64,000 nucleotides of DNA from Actinomycetota bacterium (GCA_013178005.1 JABLXL010000004.1:111053-175052), one strand, 5' to 3'. Shown: positions 17,225 through 26,084, numbered from the stretch's first letter. Program-made: numbers and translations. Notes: generated from the letters alone by a model not told the origin.

Positions 17225-18871
17225 TTAAGAGGGGCTCCCGTTCCTCCCCGCTTCCCTCAAAGGCAGCTCGAGCGCGCTTTTTTCTCCGCCGTAGAGGACC
17301 CTCACTCCCTTACCGGGAACGGGGAGCACGAAGGCGAGGTTGCTCCCGGCCAGGGTGAGGCGGAAGGAGTGTCCCACCTCGAGCAGGTAGTCGGCCGCCA
17401 CCAGCTCCATGCGCGCCACGGTTTCTTTTCCCGGCTCCAGCCCCTCCAGGGTTGCGGTGCCGTAGGTGATGAGCCGCGGCAGACGGCCCACGGGGGGCAC
17501 ATCGTAGAGCAGGGCGTTCACCTGCACGCGCTCCTGCAGGGGCTCGATCGAAAGCTCCAATCTGGGAATGCCCAGGAGCTCGAAATCGACCTTGGCGGGT
17601 GCGGTGGTGAAGGAGAGGTACCCCCTGCCGCGCTCGCTCCTCGGACCCGGCACCACGAATCCCAGCGCCTGGGGTCTCACCACGGAGGGGCCCGAGGAGG
17701 CCGGGCTCAGGAAGCTGGGCGTTAACTCCAACCCTTCCGCGCCCTTCCGGGGCCGCGAACTCAGTTTGAACGTCCCATTCTCTTTTCCGAGGAAGAGGCG
17801 GTGGACGGTGACGCCGGAAGGTGGCCACGCCTCCTCGGCCTCCACCGTGCGCTTCCAGGGCCGGAAGAGGCGCACGGGGGGCTCGTCCAGAATCCCGTTA
17901 TCCTCACCTTTAAGCCAGTAATCGAACCACCGACGAACGAGTTCCCAGATCTCTTTGCCCGCCCAACGCGGCCCAAAGCCCGCGTCCAGCCCGTGTATGC
18001 CGTTGGCGATGTAGAGCATCTTGGGGGCCTTCAGCTCCTGGTAGAAACGCATCATCTGGTTGGGCTCGAAGAGGTCGTCGTTCCATGAGCCCACGATAAG
18101 CATGGGGGTATCGATCTTTTCCACCTCGTGGATGCGGGAGCGGCGGCGCATGTCCTCCTGGAAAGCCTCGGCATCCCCCCGCCGCAGCAGCATGGTGGAG
18201 GTCCAGCGGTACAGCACGTTGCGAGGATTGAGGCGGGTAGCCCAGGAGGCGGTCAGGAGCAGGAGGAGGCCCCAGAAGATCTTCAGCGAACCATGCGGGA
18301 GGAGGCTCTCGCGGAGGTCGGTCCAGCCGTTTATAGGTGCGACGGCCTTCACCCTGGGGTCCCGGGAGGCGATGAGAAAGGAATGTCCGCCCCCGTACGA
18401 AATGCCGGTAACCCCCACCGTGTTTTCCTTGATGGGAAGGCCGCTCTCCCTTGTCAGCCAGTCGATGGCGTCTTCCAGGTCACGTATCTCGAGGTCGGGA
18501 TCTGCGCATCGCACCTCTCCGCCGGACGACCCCCAGCCCCGGCAGTCGTAGGCAAGGACCACGTAGCCGTCGCTAGCGAAATAAGGGGCGTAGAGGTGGC
18601 ACTGCCAGCGGGAAAGCATCCAGGAATGCACCATTACCAGGGCGGGGAAAGGCCCCTCTCCCTTGGGGATGTAGAGGGCTGCGGATAGCCTTGTGCCGTC
18701 CCTCGCAATAAGCTTGAATTGCCTGACCTCGAAGCCCTTACGCCGCCCCTCGAGCTCCGCCGCCTTCCTGGCCGCGCGGGGCAGGAAGGGCACCGCGGAG
18801 AGGCAGGAGGCAATGAGCAGGGGCTTTCCGACCTTGCGGCGCTTTCCCACGCCGCTTGCCTTCTTCGCCAT
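17225..18871 (-). CDS. CocE/NonD-type alpha/beta hydrolase (X-Pro dipeptidyl-peptidase S15 family)
   Basis: A 548-residue hydrolase. The nucleophile elbow is GISYGG with Ser158; the acid lies in VGSWNDDLFEP and the catalytic His is probably in NGIHGLDAGFG. A C-terminal jelly-roll-like domain with ELSIEPLQERVQVNALLYDV completes the S15/CocE architecture. The family cleaves X-Pro dipeptides, cocaine-like esters or acyl groups; specificity is unknown. A basic N-terminus and a hydrophobic stretch near residues 17-30 could be a weak signal or anchor. It is co-oriented with the downstream M28 peptidase, suggesting joint peptide degradation. A TATTAT-like -10 (- strand) lies about 60 bases upstream of the start, near 18934. 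Confidence 0.85.
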   Translation of the reverse strand: MAKKASGVGKRRKVGKPLLIASCLSAVPFLPRAARKAAELEGRRKGFEVRQFKLIARDGTRLSAALYIPKGEGPFPALVMVHSWMLSRWQCHLYAPYFASDGYVVLAYDCRGWGSSGGEVRCADPDLEIRDLEDAIDWLTRESGLPIKENTVGVTGISYGGGHSFLIASRDPRVKAVAPINGWTDLRESLLPHGSLKIFWGLLLLLTASWATRLNPRNVLYRWTSTMLLRRGDAEAFQEDMRRRSRIHEVEKIDTPMLIVGSWNDDLFEPNQMMRFYQELKAPKMLYIANGIHGLDAGFGPRWAGKEIWELVRRWFDYWLKGEDNGILDEPPVRLFRPWKRTVEAEEAWPPSGVTVHRLFLGKENGTFKLSSRPRKGAEGLELTPSFLSPASSGPSVVRPQALGFVVPGPRSERGRGYLSFTTAPAKVDFELLGIPRLELSIEPLQERVQVNALLYDVPPVGRLPRLITYGTATLEGLEPGKETVARMELVAADYLLEVGHSFRLTLAGSNLAFVLPVPGKGVRVLYGGEKSALELPLREAGRNGSPS

Positions 18872-19273
18872 TGCTATCCCCCTTCACGATTTCGCCGTCG
18901 TGGATTATCTCGTGGAACTAACGAATACGGCATAAATAATACCAGAACCAGACCGGAGGGGAGCTCCGGGACATCAGTGGGAGAAATGCCGCGCTTTTTT
19001 GTTGCAACGGATGTTCTGGGCGATATCCGTCCTCATTTGTTCGGTGATATTATTTGTACTTGGACGGCTATGAAGACGTCCGGTTGTGGCCGGAATAGGC
19101 CGGCGATCCGAGCGGTGATCCGAGGATGACGGAACACCTCGAAAAGGGCGGCACGGTGGGGAAAGAGCTATCTTTAAGGACCACGCCGACGGCATCAGGC
19201 GGACTCACCTTGGCCTGCGACGAGATGTCCGAGATCCGACCGAAGCCGCTCCAGGACCAACAAAAGGCCGTGG
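18872..19273. other. Intergenic, no gene supported
   Basis: Two AT-richer patches stand out (about 18920-18950 and 19008-19070). Short reading frames on both strands lack ribosome sites and protein-like composition. I see nothing further. Confidence 0.35.
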
Positions 19274-19609
19274 TCAAGGGACGTGGCAGCTCTGCCCTCG
19301 GCGGGATGCCGAAAGAGCGGTATCCTTGCACGCCCAGCCAGGAGGCTTCATGAGAGACGTTATGCCCGTATCGACATCCTGCCCGTGGAGGAACGCGGGA
19401 GGGGACCGAAACATGGTGACCTCCAGGGTTTCACGCCCTTCTCTTTCCCCAGCGGAGCGCGCCGTCTCCTGCTTAAGGCAGATCGCCAGCAGGGCGGCGA
19501 AGGAGGCGAAGCTGCCCGCCGCGGCGAGTATCCATACCGGTCCGGAGCTCTCAGCCAGGGAGGCGAGCAAGATTCCCGCCACCAGTAGGGTCGTTCTCAT
19601 TCCCTTCAT
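19274..19609 (-). CDS. Possible small two-helix membrane protein or transporter remnant
   Basis: A 111-residue reading frame. Its first half is convincing: a start region KGMRTT followed by two hydrophobic helices ending in a basic, charged tail. The pattern resembles the last two helices of a major-facilitator transporter. The second half is low-complexity and less protein-like. The start ATG at 19609 has only a weak AGGTG upstream. It may be a small membrane protein, or the degraded 3' end of a lost transporter. Confidence 0.3.
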   Translation of the reverse strand: MKGMRTTLLVAGILLASLAESSGPVWILAAAGSFASFAALLAICLKQETARSAGEREGRETLEVTMFRSPPAFLHGQDVDTGITSLMKPPGWACKDTALSASRRGQSCHVP

Positions 19610-19680
19610 ATTCGCACCTGCCTGTCTTTCCGTTCAGCTTGTTCTTGAGGAAAGGCTAACATCCCCCAGTGACAAGCCAT

Positions 19681-19832
19681 GCCTCTCCCGGAGGCGGGCA
19701 GGGGAGGTTCGGTCGGATACGTCAAGCAATTCGGCGACACCCCTTTCCCGGAGGCGGGGAGAGGAAGATATCAAGAGGTCCAGAGTCTCGACGGTGCCCT
19801 GCCTGCCCAGGAGGCAGGCAGGGGAGGTTCGG
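19681..19832 (+). repeat. Three short repeats at an exact 60-bp step, upstream of WYL gene 1
   Basis: Related blocks begin at 19681, 19741 and 19801. The first and third agree at 28 of 32 positions (core GGAGGCGGGCAGGGGAGG); the second is more diverged. The sequences between them are unrelated. The third contains a perfect ten-base inverted repeat, 19798-19807 with 19813-19822, ending 21 bases before the TTG start of the WYL gene. Because 60 is a multiple of three, the blocks also read as in-frame EAGRG peptides, but no start signal precedes them. Confidence 0.6.
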
Positions 19833-19843
19833 GGAGGCGCGTC

Positions 19844-20854
19844 TTGAACAAGGTGGAACGCCTCATCGACCTCATTGCCATGCTCCTGCAGGCAAAGCGA
19901 CCGGTAACCCTGGAACAGATCAGGAAATCCATCCCCGGTTATGACCAGAGTTCCATGGCGTCCTTCAAACGCATGTTCGAGCGGGACAAGAGCGAACTGC
20001 GCGAGATGGGGGTGCCCATCGAGGTGGAGCCGGTGGACGCCCTGGGAGAGGAAGTGGGATACCGCATCCCCAAGGAGGAATACTACCTGCCCGAGATCGA
20101 TTTCACGCCCGAGGAGAAGGTGGCCTTGCTGCTGGTGAACCGCCTTTCCTCCGGTGAGCTGACCCCCTTCTCTCGCGAGGCGGGGGCGGCCCTCGAGAAG
20201 CTGAGCCCCGACCTCGGTGAGGGCGGTGGATCGTGCAATACGGCCCCGCCCCGCCTCAGGTTCGCTCCCATGCGCGAGCGGGAGGAGGTCCTTAACCGGC
20301 TTTGGCAGGCGGCGGTGGAATGCCGCACCGTGAGGTTCGTTTACCGTTCCCTGGGAAAGGGGAAAGGGAAGGCGCGCGAGAGGGAGCTCGACCCCTACGG
20401 TTTGTACCTGGAGCGTGGCTCGTGGTACGTGGTGGGGTTCTGCCACCTGCGCGGGGAGATACGCTCTTTCCGGGTATCGCGCATCGAGTCGGAGGTGGAT
20501 TTCATGCGTCCGGACGGTGAGGGGCCGGACTTCGCGCGCCCCGCGGACTTCCGGCTGGAGGAGCACGCGCGCATCCTTCCCTGGGAATTCGAGGAAGGTG
20601 AGCCCTACACGGCAAAGGTGCGTTTCTCGCCTCGTATGGCATGGCAGGTGGAGAGGGACCTTGGCGACGTGTATCGTTTCGAGGGGATGCCCGACGGGGG
20701 AGGAGTTCTTGAGGTGACGGTGCGCAACGAGGAGGCCTTCCTCAACTGGGTGCTGTCATATGCGGAGGACGCGGAGGTGTTTTCCCCCGCCGAACTGCGG
20801 GAAAAGGTGCGGCGGCGCCTGGAGAAGATCGTTAAGAGCTTGGGGGGTGGCTAA
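19844..20854 (+). CDS. WYL-domain transcriptional regulator, first of a tandem pair (PafB/C-like)
   Basis: A 336-residue regulator. An N-terminal winged helix (NKVERLIDLIAMLLQAKRPV) is followed by a middle region, a WYL domain and a C-terminal WCX extension. The WYL motif reads WYV, in GSWYVVGFCHLRG, with the conserved RSFRVSRI strand after it. WYL proteins sense ligands, often nucleic acid, and regulate DNA-damage or phage-defence genes; in Actinomycetota the PafB/PafC pair activates the mitomycin/DNA-damage response. The start is TTG 19844, a few bases after GGGGAGG; upstream in-frame sequence belongs to the short repeats. The stop at 20854 lies one base before the next gene's TTG. Confidence 0.85.
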   Translation: MNKVERLIDLIAMLLQAKRPVTLEQIRKSIPGYDQSSMASFKRMFERDKSELREMGVPIEVEPVDALGEEVGYRIPKEEYYLPEIDFTPEEKVALLLVNRLSSGELTPFSREAGAALEKLSPDLGEGGGSCNTAPPRLRFAPMREREEVLNRLWQAAVECRTVRFVYRSLGKGKGKARERELDPYGLYLERGSWYVVGFCHLRGEIRSFRVSRIESEVDFMRPDGEGPDFARPADFRLEEHARILPWEFEEGEPYTAKVRFSPRMAWQVERDLGDVYRFEGMPDGGGVLEVTVRNEEAFLNWVLSYAEDAEVFSPAELREKVRRRLEKIVKSLGGG

Positions 20855-20855
20855 G

Positions 20856-21842
20856 TTGGCGGATCCCAGGGCAAGGATCCAACGACTACTATCCCTCGTG
20901 CCTTACGTGCTCAAGCACCAGGGAGCCACCTTGGGCGAGCTGTGCGAGGTCTTCGGGGTCACCCGCGACCAGCTCATGCGCGACCTCAACCTGATATTCG
21001 TTTGTGGCCAGCCGGATTACACACCCGCCGACCTCATCGAGGTGGATATAGATGGGGACAGGGTGTTCATACGCATGGCCGATTATTTCGCGCGTCCTTT
21101 GCGCTTTACAAACACCGAGCTTTACGGGCTGCACCTCGCCTGTAGCGCGCTGGCCAAGTTGTCCGGCAAGGAGGCTTCGACCGCCCTCCTCTCGGCCATG
21201 GAGAAGATTTCCGAGGCCTTGAGGGAGGGCCGTCCACCGCAGGACGGGATCGACGGGAGGATAGAGATAAAACCACCCTCTCATGAGAGAGACGTTCTCT
21301 CGGAGCTCTCCCGCGCATGTGGGGAAAGGCGGGTGGTGGATATGGAATATTACACCTATGGGAGAGACGAGATGTCGCGTCGCCGTGTGCATCCCCTCTC
21401 CCTGGAATTCGGCATGGGTCACTGGTACCTGCGCGCCTGGGACGAGCGACGTGGCGAGTCGAGGGTGTTCCGGGTGGATCGTATCAAGGAGCTAGAGGTC
21501 ACCGCAGAGACCTTCGTGCCCCCGGAAGGAGAGGATTTGGAGTCAAGCCCGCCGGGTCCGTACGGGGCCGCGGAGTCCGGAGGGATAGAGGTGAAGCTAA
21601 GCTTTTCGGCCGCACTGGCGGACTGGGCGCGGGAGCAGCCGATTTTTACCCGTTGCGAGGAGGTAAAGGGCCGCCTGGTATGCGTCCTTCGCACCGAAAA
21701 CCTGTCCTGGCTGGAGAGGGAGTTGCTCAGTTACGGGACAGAGGTAAAGGTTATCTCCCCCCCGGAGCTGAAGCGTAGGCTCAAGGAACGGGCCCTGGCC
21801 ACCCTGGCCGTTTACGGGACGGACCGCCCGGATACATCCTGA
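20856..21842 (+). CDS. WYL-domain transcriptional regulator, second of a tandem pair (PafB/C-like)
   Basis: A 328-residue partner of the preceding regulator with the same layout: N-terminal helix-turn-helix (ARIQRLLSLVPYVLKHQGAT...VFGVTRDQLMRDL), WYL domain with canonical GHWYLRAWDERRG and RVFRVDRI, and a WCX domain. The start is TTG 20856, one base after the upstream TAA, with GGGGGGTGG just before it. One-base spacing implies translational coupling and probable heterodimer formation, as for PafB/PafC. No proteasome or Pup gene is present here, so the usual PafBC neighbourhood is missing. Confidence 0.85.
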   Translation: MADPRARIQRLLSLVPYVLKHQGATLGELCEVFGVTRDQLMRDLNLIFVCGQPDYTPADLIEVDIDGDRVFIRMADYFARPLRFTNTELYGLHLACSALAKLSGKEASTALLSAMEKISEALREGRPPQDGIDGRIEIKPPSHERDVLSELSRACGERRVVDMEYYTYGRDEMSRRRVHPLSLEFGMGHWYLRAWDERRGESRVFRVDRIKELEVTAETFVPPEGEDLESSPPGPYGAAESGGIEVKLSFSAALADWAREQPIFTRCEEVKGRLVCVLRTENLSWLERELLSYGTEVKVISPPELKRRLKERALATLAVYGTDRPDTS

Positions 21843-21870
21843 CGTGGGGACGCGGCGGGCGTGATACGGG

Positions 21871-22014
21871 CCCGTTTCCGCGCGAGGGGGCATTAATTCA
21901 TCCCTGTTGCTGGAGGCTCCAAGAGATAGACCCCTTTCCGCGCGAGGGGGCATTCCTGTCTCTTCGTCATTCAGTCGCAAGTTCGCCATCCCCGCTTCCG
22001 CACGATGGGAGGTC
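21871..22014 (+). repeat. Three short repeats at an exact 60-bp step, downstream of WYL gene 2
   Basis: The 24-base block CCC(G/C)TTTCCGCGCGAGGGGGCATT begins at 21871 and 21931 (23/24 identical). A diverged third copy starts at 21991. The separating 36-base stretches are unrelated to each other. Each block has a weak CCCC/GGGG dyad. The blocks lie just beyond the second WYL gene, mirroring the upstream set. Confidence 0.6.
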
Positions 22015-22072
22015 CTTGAAAGTTAACACAATGATTCCAGTTAAGGTCGTACCCGTTTACGTATAAGGAGCT

Positions 22073-22108
22073 TTCCTAGATACTCAGCCGGCGCGAGAGG
22101 GGGGTCTG
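22073..22108 (-). pseudogene. Diverged tail echo of the 94-aa gene
   Basis: 28 of 36 bases match the 3' end of the adjacent gene (22144-22179) at an offset of 71. In the gene's reading direction the copy ends LSRRLSI-stop, against LSRQSRF-stop in the gene, with TAG aligned to TAG. Confidence 0.6.
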
Positions 22109-22146
22109 GAGATGTAACAACCCATGGCGAAAACGGGCAAGGATTC

Positions 22147-22431
22147 CTAGAACCTCGACTGGCGCGAGAGGTAGGCCTGCCGGAAGCGGTCGAGGTTCAT
22201 ATTATCGAGGTCGCCCTTGATCTCTTTCTGGCGCCGCATGGCCTGACCCAGATCCTTGTATTTCTCGCCGTAGACCAGGCGCTGCACGCGGAAGTCCCAG
22301 ACCTCCACCAGGAAGCCTTCGCCGAAGGAGGCGTCCACGAACCCCTTGCTTATCCTCACCTTGTAGGTGTTGCTCGCTGATTCGCTGCCGTTTCCCGCCG
22401 CAGATGCTCTACGTCCGTGCAATAAGTCCAC
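22147..22431 (-). CDS. Small protein of unknown function
   Basis: A 94-residue basic protein starting at GTG 22431 (or a later codon). The stretch from about residue 22 onward, with YKVRISKGFVDASFGEGFLVEVWDF and a charged helical C-terminus, has protein-like composition. No domain is recognised. No good ribosome site is seen, so the first 20 residues are uncertain. A diverged copy of its 3' end lies 71 bases downstream, which argues that this was a real gene. Confidence 0.5.
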   Translation of the reverse strand: MDLLHGRRASAAGNGSESASNTYKVRISKGFVDASFGEGFLVEVWDFRVQRLVYGEKYKDLGQAMRRQKEIKGDLDNMNLDRFRQAYLSRQSRF

Positions 22432-22857
22432 CGCCCATTCTTTAAAACCGGTCGCAAGCTATATTTTAGCACCGCACGCAAGAGATATTGAACATGCTTG
22501 TGCATAATGTATGCGGCGATGTCGGACATCACAGTGGCCGGAAAACGATCGCGTTGCCATGTCGGACACATGTATTCCACTCCGCCGCACGGCCCCGCTC
22601 GCAGTTCCCCTGCGCACGCCCCCGCCGTCCATTACTGTTATCCAGGGCGAAAGGCAAAGCCGCCGGATTCCCGGGAACCACCTCGAATACGTCTTTTAGC
22701 TTAGAGGCGCGTGCACCGGCAAGCCCCATGCGCCCGTTTTCCCGCGGATACCGGTGACCTCCAGCCCAGGGGAACTCCCGGCTCGCCAAGATGTTCAGGA
22801 AGCGTGGAGCGGATATTATAATGGTTTGAGCCCGAACCAAGCGAAGGAGTTGAGAAT
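22432..22857. other. Divergent intergenic region
   Basis: This region lies between the leftward small gene and the rightward lipoprotein. A TATAAT (22817-22822) and a TTCAGG five-to-six-base element about 17 bases before it form a plausible promoter for the lipoprotein. A GTCGGACA motif occurs twice (around 22520 and 22562). No gene is supported. Confidence 0.4.
22817..22822 (+). promoter_or_regulatory. -10 element for the lipoprotein gene
   Basis: Perfect TATAAT 35 bases before the ATG at 22858, with GAAGGAG in the leader. The -35 (TTCAGG, 22794-22799) is weak, at 17-base spacing. Confidence 0.5.
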
Positions 22858-23640
22858 ATGCGGGTGCGATGCGTTTTCGCCATCCTGCTCGCCGGATGCC
22901 TCCTCGCCTCGTGCTGGGGATGCGGGGGCGGTGGGGAGATGGGCCTCTCCGAGTACCTCAAGGCCGTCTCGGAACTGCATGACGGGGTGGCATGGGACCT
23001 CGGCGTCCTCCTGGGGGAGATGGGCGCCCTGGACCTCAGGGATTATTACGACCTACCCGCCCTGAGGGACCTCTTCCACGAGGCGGCCGAGGTCTTCGAC
23101 GCGGCATGGCGAGAAGCGGACGCCATGTACCCGCCTCCCGAGGCCATCCCTCTTCACCTCGATCTCCTCGATTTCTATGCTGAAGGGGTGCGGGAGATGA
23201 GCGACGCGGAGAACACCATCGGTTTCTTCGAGGCCGCCCTGCCCATGCTCGCCGACGTTGAGAACCTCGCCCTCCCAAACCTCGCCGCGGACGCGGGGGT
23301 GCCGGAGATAAAGGCCGCCGCCATGGAGGACAGCAAGACCATGAGCGGGTACTGCCGTGAGTTGAGCGGCATGGAACCGCCGGAGCGGCAGCAGGAATTC
23401 CGGGAGCGCCTCATGGCGTACCTGCATTCCATAGATGATGCGGCCGCCACGGTCGACCGCGAGATAAAGCCCGAGGACCTGGGCCCTTACCAGCGATTCA
23501 AGGAGTGGTTCGCCGGCGCCGAAGCCGACGCCTCGGCGCTGAACGCCGACGCCCTCGCTTCCCTGGGAGGGTTGAACGGGACCATCGACTACTTCATCGC
23601 GGAGGGGAAGGCCTTGGCGGAGCGCATTCAGAAGTTCTGA
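22858..23640 (+). CDS. Predicted lipoprotein of unknown function
   Basis: A 260-residue exported protein. A hydrophobic leader ends in the lipobox LLASC (Cys19), followed by a Gly-rich spacer, so the mature protein should be lipid-anchored outside the membrane. The rest is acidic and mainly helical, without cysteines or a recognised domain. It starts at ATG 22858 after GAAGGAG. It stands alone between a divergent gene and the acyl-CoA synthetase alpha gene. Confidence 0.65.
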   Translation: MRVRCVFAILLAGCLLASCWGCGGGGEMGLSEYLKAVSELHDGVAWDLGVLLGEMGALDLRDYYDLPALRDLFHEAAEVFDAAWREADAMYPPPEAIPLHLDLLDFYAEGVREMSDAENTIGFFEAALPMLADVENLALPNLAADAGVPEIKAAAMEDSKTMSGYCRELSGMEPPERQQEFRERLMAYLHSIDDAAATVDREIKPEDLGPYQRFKEWFAGAEADASALNADALASLGGLNGTIDYFIAEGKALAERIQKF

Positions 23641-23754
23641 GTCGAGGGCGTGTCGACGACTTCGGAAGGCCTGTTGCGAAGCCCCAGAGTTGGGGGCTCA
23701 TCCAGGAATGCGGAGGGATGGCGGCGTGTCCAGGCCGCGAAAAGGAGGAATAAA

Positions 23755-25236
23755 TTGGTAAACAACGCGGAAAAAGCGGTGGAGGCGCTCTTCAATCCCC
23801 GCCGTATGGCTATCGTGGGGGCATCCTCCAACCTGGCGAAATGGGGCAACATCATCCCATCCAACATCCTTAGGGATGGCTACAAAGGCGAGCTGTACCT
23901 GGTCAACCCCAGGGGCGGCGAGCTCAAGGGCATACCCTTTCACCGCAGCCTGACTGACATCGGCAAGGAGATCGACCTGGCGATGATCACCATTCCCGCC
24001 GAGGGGGTAGAGGGGGTGATGGAGGATTGCGCCAGGGCGGGGGTTAAAGTGGCCATCGTCATCTCCGGGGGTTTCAGCGAGTCCTCGGCCGAGGGGCGGG
24101 CGATGGAGGAGAGCTTGGTGAGAACGGCACACCTTCACGGCATCAGGCTGGTGGGCCCGAACACCATGGGTATCACCTCCGCTCCCTGGAGCCTGACCGC
24201 CCTCATGCCCCCGGTGCAACCCCGGGCCGGCCACGTGGCCTTCGCCGCCCAGAGCGGCAACCTGGGCACCCAGATGCTGGGCTGGGGGTCTTACCGTGGC
24301 ATAGGGTTCTCGCGTTTCGTGTGCGTCGGCAACGAATGCGACCTCGATTTCGCCGACTACCTGGAGTACTTCGCCCGCGACGAGGAGACACGGGCCATCC
24401 TCCTTTACGTGGAGGGGTTCAAGCGTCCTCGCCGCATCCTGGAGTTGGCGGAGGAGATAACGCCCCACAAGCCCATAGTCATATATAAAGCTGGGGGGAC
24501 GCGGGCTGGGAGCCGCGCCGCTGCCTCACACAGCGCGGCCATGGCCGGCTCGCGCGAGATCTACGGGGGCATGATACGTCAGGCGGGTATGATCAGGGCG
24601 GAGACCACGGAGGAGATGCTTGATTTCTCGGACGCGCTGGTGAAACTGCCGGCGCCGCGGGGACGCAGGACCGCCATCCTCTCCTGGGGAGGCGGCTGGG
24701 CGGTGGTGGCCGCCGACCTCTGCGAACGCGCCGGCCTCGACGTCGCTCCCCTGCCGGATAAGGCGAGGGAAGAGCTCGCTTCCCTGCTCCCCTCCTACTG
24801 GAGCAAGGGCAACCCCGTGGACATGGTGGGGATCCTGGACTTGGACAAACACGTGCGTTGCCTGGAGATCCTCGCCCGGTGCCCGGAGTTCGACGCGGTG
24901 GTGTCACTGGGCACCATCAACGCCGCCGGGGCTTTCGGGCTGGCGGGGAGGGAAGCGGAGGGAGAACCCGTTGGTGACCTGGAGAAGGCGCGTCAGCATT
25001 ACGTGCAGGAGAGAAGCGCGGCTTTCGCCCGCCGGGTGGTGGAGCTCATCGAGGAGCAGGGCAAGCCCATCATCACCGTGGGCATGCCGCAGAGGGACGC
25101 GGACAGCGTCAACCTCTCGGGATATCCCTGGGAGCGCATCAGCATCTACACCAATCCCGAGCGGGCGGCGCGTGTGGCGGCCATGCTGGCCGAGAGGGGA
25201 GAGTACCTGCGTTCCATTGCCGCGCGGGGGGCGTGA
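23755..25236 (+). CDS. NDP-forming acyl-CoA synthetase, alpha (CoA-binding) subunit
   Basis: A 493-residue protein with the CoA-binding Rossmann domain (MAIVGASSNLAKWGN near residue 18), the succinyl-CoA-ligase-like flavodoxin domains, and the phospho-His loop ASHSAAMAGS. Such enzymes make ATP or GTP from acyl-CoA and are typical of anaerobic fermentation. The ATP-grasp beta domain that completes the reaction is absent; fused versions reach about 700 residues, so a beta subunit must be encoded elsewhere or this is a divergent regulatory form. The start is TTG 23755, five to six bases after AAGGAGGA. Its TGA overlaps the uppP start. Confidence 0.82.
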   Translation: MVNNAEKAVEALFNPRRMAIVGASSNLAKWGNIIPSNILRDGYKGELYLVNPRGGELKGIPFHRSLTDIGKEIDLAMITIPAEGVEGVMEDCARAGVKVAIVISGGFSESSAEGRAMEESLVRTAHLHGIRLVGPNTMGITSAPWSLTALMPPVQPRAGHVAFAAQSGNLGTQMLGWGSYRGIGFSRFVCVGNECDLDFADYLEYFARDEETRAILLYVEGFKRPRRILELAEEITPHKPIVIYKAGGTRAGSRAAASHSAAMAGSREIYGGMIRQAGMIRAETTEEMLDFSDALVKLPAPRGRRTAILSWGGGWAVVAADLCERAGLDVAPLPDKAREELASLLPSYWSKGNPVDMVGILDLDKHVRCLEILARCPEFDAVVSLGTINAAGAFGLAGREAEGEPVGDLEKARQHYVQERSAAFARRVVELIEEQGKPIITVGMPQRDADSVNLSGYPWERISIYTNPERAARVAAMLAERGEYLRSIAARGA

Positions 25237-26045
25237 TGGGAGTCCTCCCCGCCTTGTTCCTGGGAGCGGTACAGGGGGTTACCGAGTTCTGGCCCATCTC
25301 CAGCTCGGCGCACCTCGCCCTGATGATCCACATTTTCGGCTGGGGCGATCCGGACCTCTCCTTCCTGGTGGCGCTGCACCTGGGAACGCTGGTCGCAGTG
25401 GCCTGGCATTACCGCCGCAGGCTCCGGGAGGTATTCCTCGCTTGCCTGAAGGAAGCGACGGGCAAGGAGCGGGGAGGGGAGGATGCCCGCCTGGGCTGGA
25501 TGATGCTCCTCGCCACCGTGCCGGGGTTGATCCTGGGAGCGGTCTTCGCCGAGTCCTCGGAGATCATGGAAGGTATGCCGTTGCTCATGGCCTCGACCCT
25601 GGCTGTTTTCGGGCTGGCGCTATGGTGCGCCGATGCCCTGGGCGGCGAGGAATTGAGCTGGCGCGAGGCGGGGTGGAGGCAGGCTCTGGCCGTGGGGGTT
25701 GCCCAGGCCATGGCAATCATGCCCGGAGTTTCCCGTTCCGGGGCCTCTATCTCGGTGGCGCGCGCCGCGGGCCTGGAACGCAGGGAGGCCGCGGATTTCT
25801 CCTTCCTCCTCTCCGTGCCCATCACCGCCGCGGCGGTGGCATACGAGGGTTTCAAGCTCTTCAGGGAGGGAATGCCCGGTGGAGAGGCATGGCCTATGGT
25901 CTGCGGGGCTTGCAGCGCCGCCCTCACCGGTTACCTGGCCATAAGGTTCTTGCTGTCCCGCCTCGTCGCCGGCACCTTCAAGCCCTACGCGATATACAGG
26001 CTTCTCCTCGCGGCGGTCCTAATCATCACGCTGGTCATCCTATGA
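25236..26045 (+). CDS. uppP: Undecaprenyl-diphosphate phosphatase
   Basis: A 269-residue polytopic membrane enzyme that recycles undecaprenyl pyrophosphate to the monophosphate carrier for cell-wall synthesis; it gives bacitracin tolerance in many bacteria. The two signature motifs are intact: GAVQGVTEFWPISSSAHL near the N-terminus and PGVSRSGASIS in the middle. The ATG at 25236 shares one base with the upstream TGA (GTG 25233 is an alternative), implying coupling to the acyl-CoA synthetase gene, an unusual partner. A diverged second copy of its last ten codons lies 72 bases downstream. Confidence 0.92.
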   Translation: MGVLPALFLGAVQGVTEFWPISSSAHLALMIHIFGWGDPDLSFLVALHLGTLVAVAWHYRRRLREVFLACLKEATGKERGGEDARLGWMMLLATVPGLILGAVFAESSEIMEGMPLLMASTLAVFGLALWCADALGGEELSWREAGWRQALAVGVAQAMAIMPGVSRSGASISVARAAGLERREAADFSFLLSVPITAAAVAYEGFKLFREGMPGGEAWPMVCGACSAALTGYLAIRFLLSRLVAGTFKPYAIYRLLLAAVLIITLVIL

Positions 26046-26084
26046 GCGTTTAAGCCAGCTCTTGATACAAATCGTCCAGGAAAG

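Noticed and set aside
19844..21842. Bona fide pafBC next to a proteasome locus
   Set aside because: The tandem WYL layout fits PafB/PafC, but no pup, prcAB, arc or dop gene is present in the window, so I only call them PafB/C-like.
19681..22014. True CRISPR array
   Set aside because: Only three degenerate copies on each side, different block sequence on the two sides, and no cas gene in the window. Kept as a repeat finding only.
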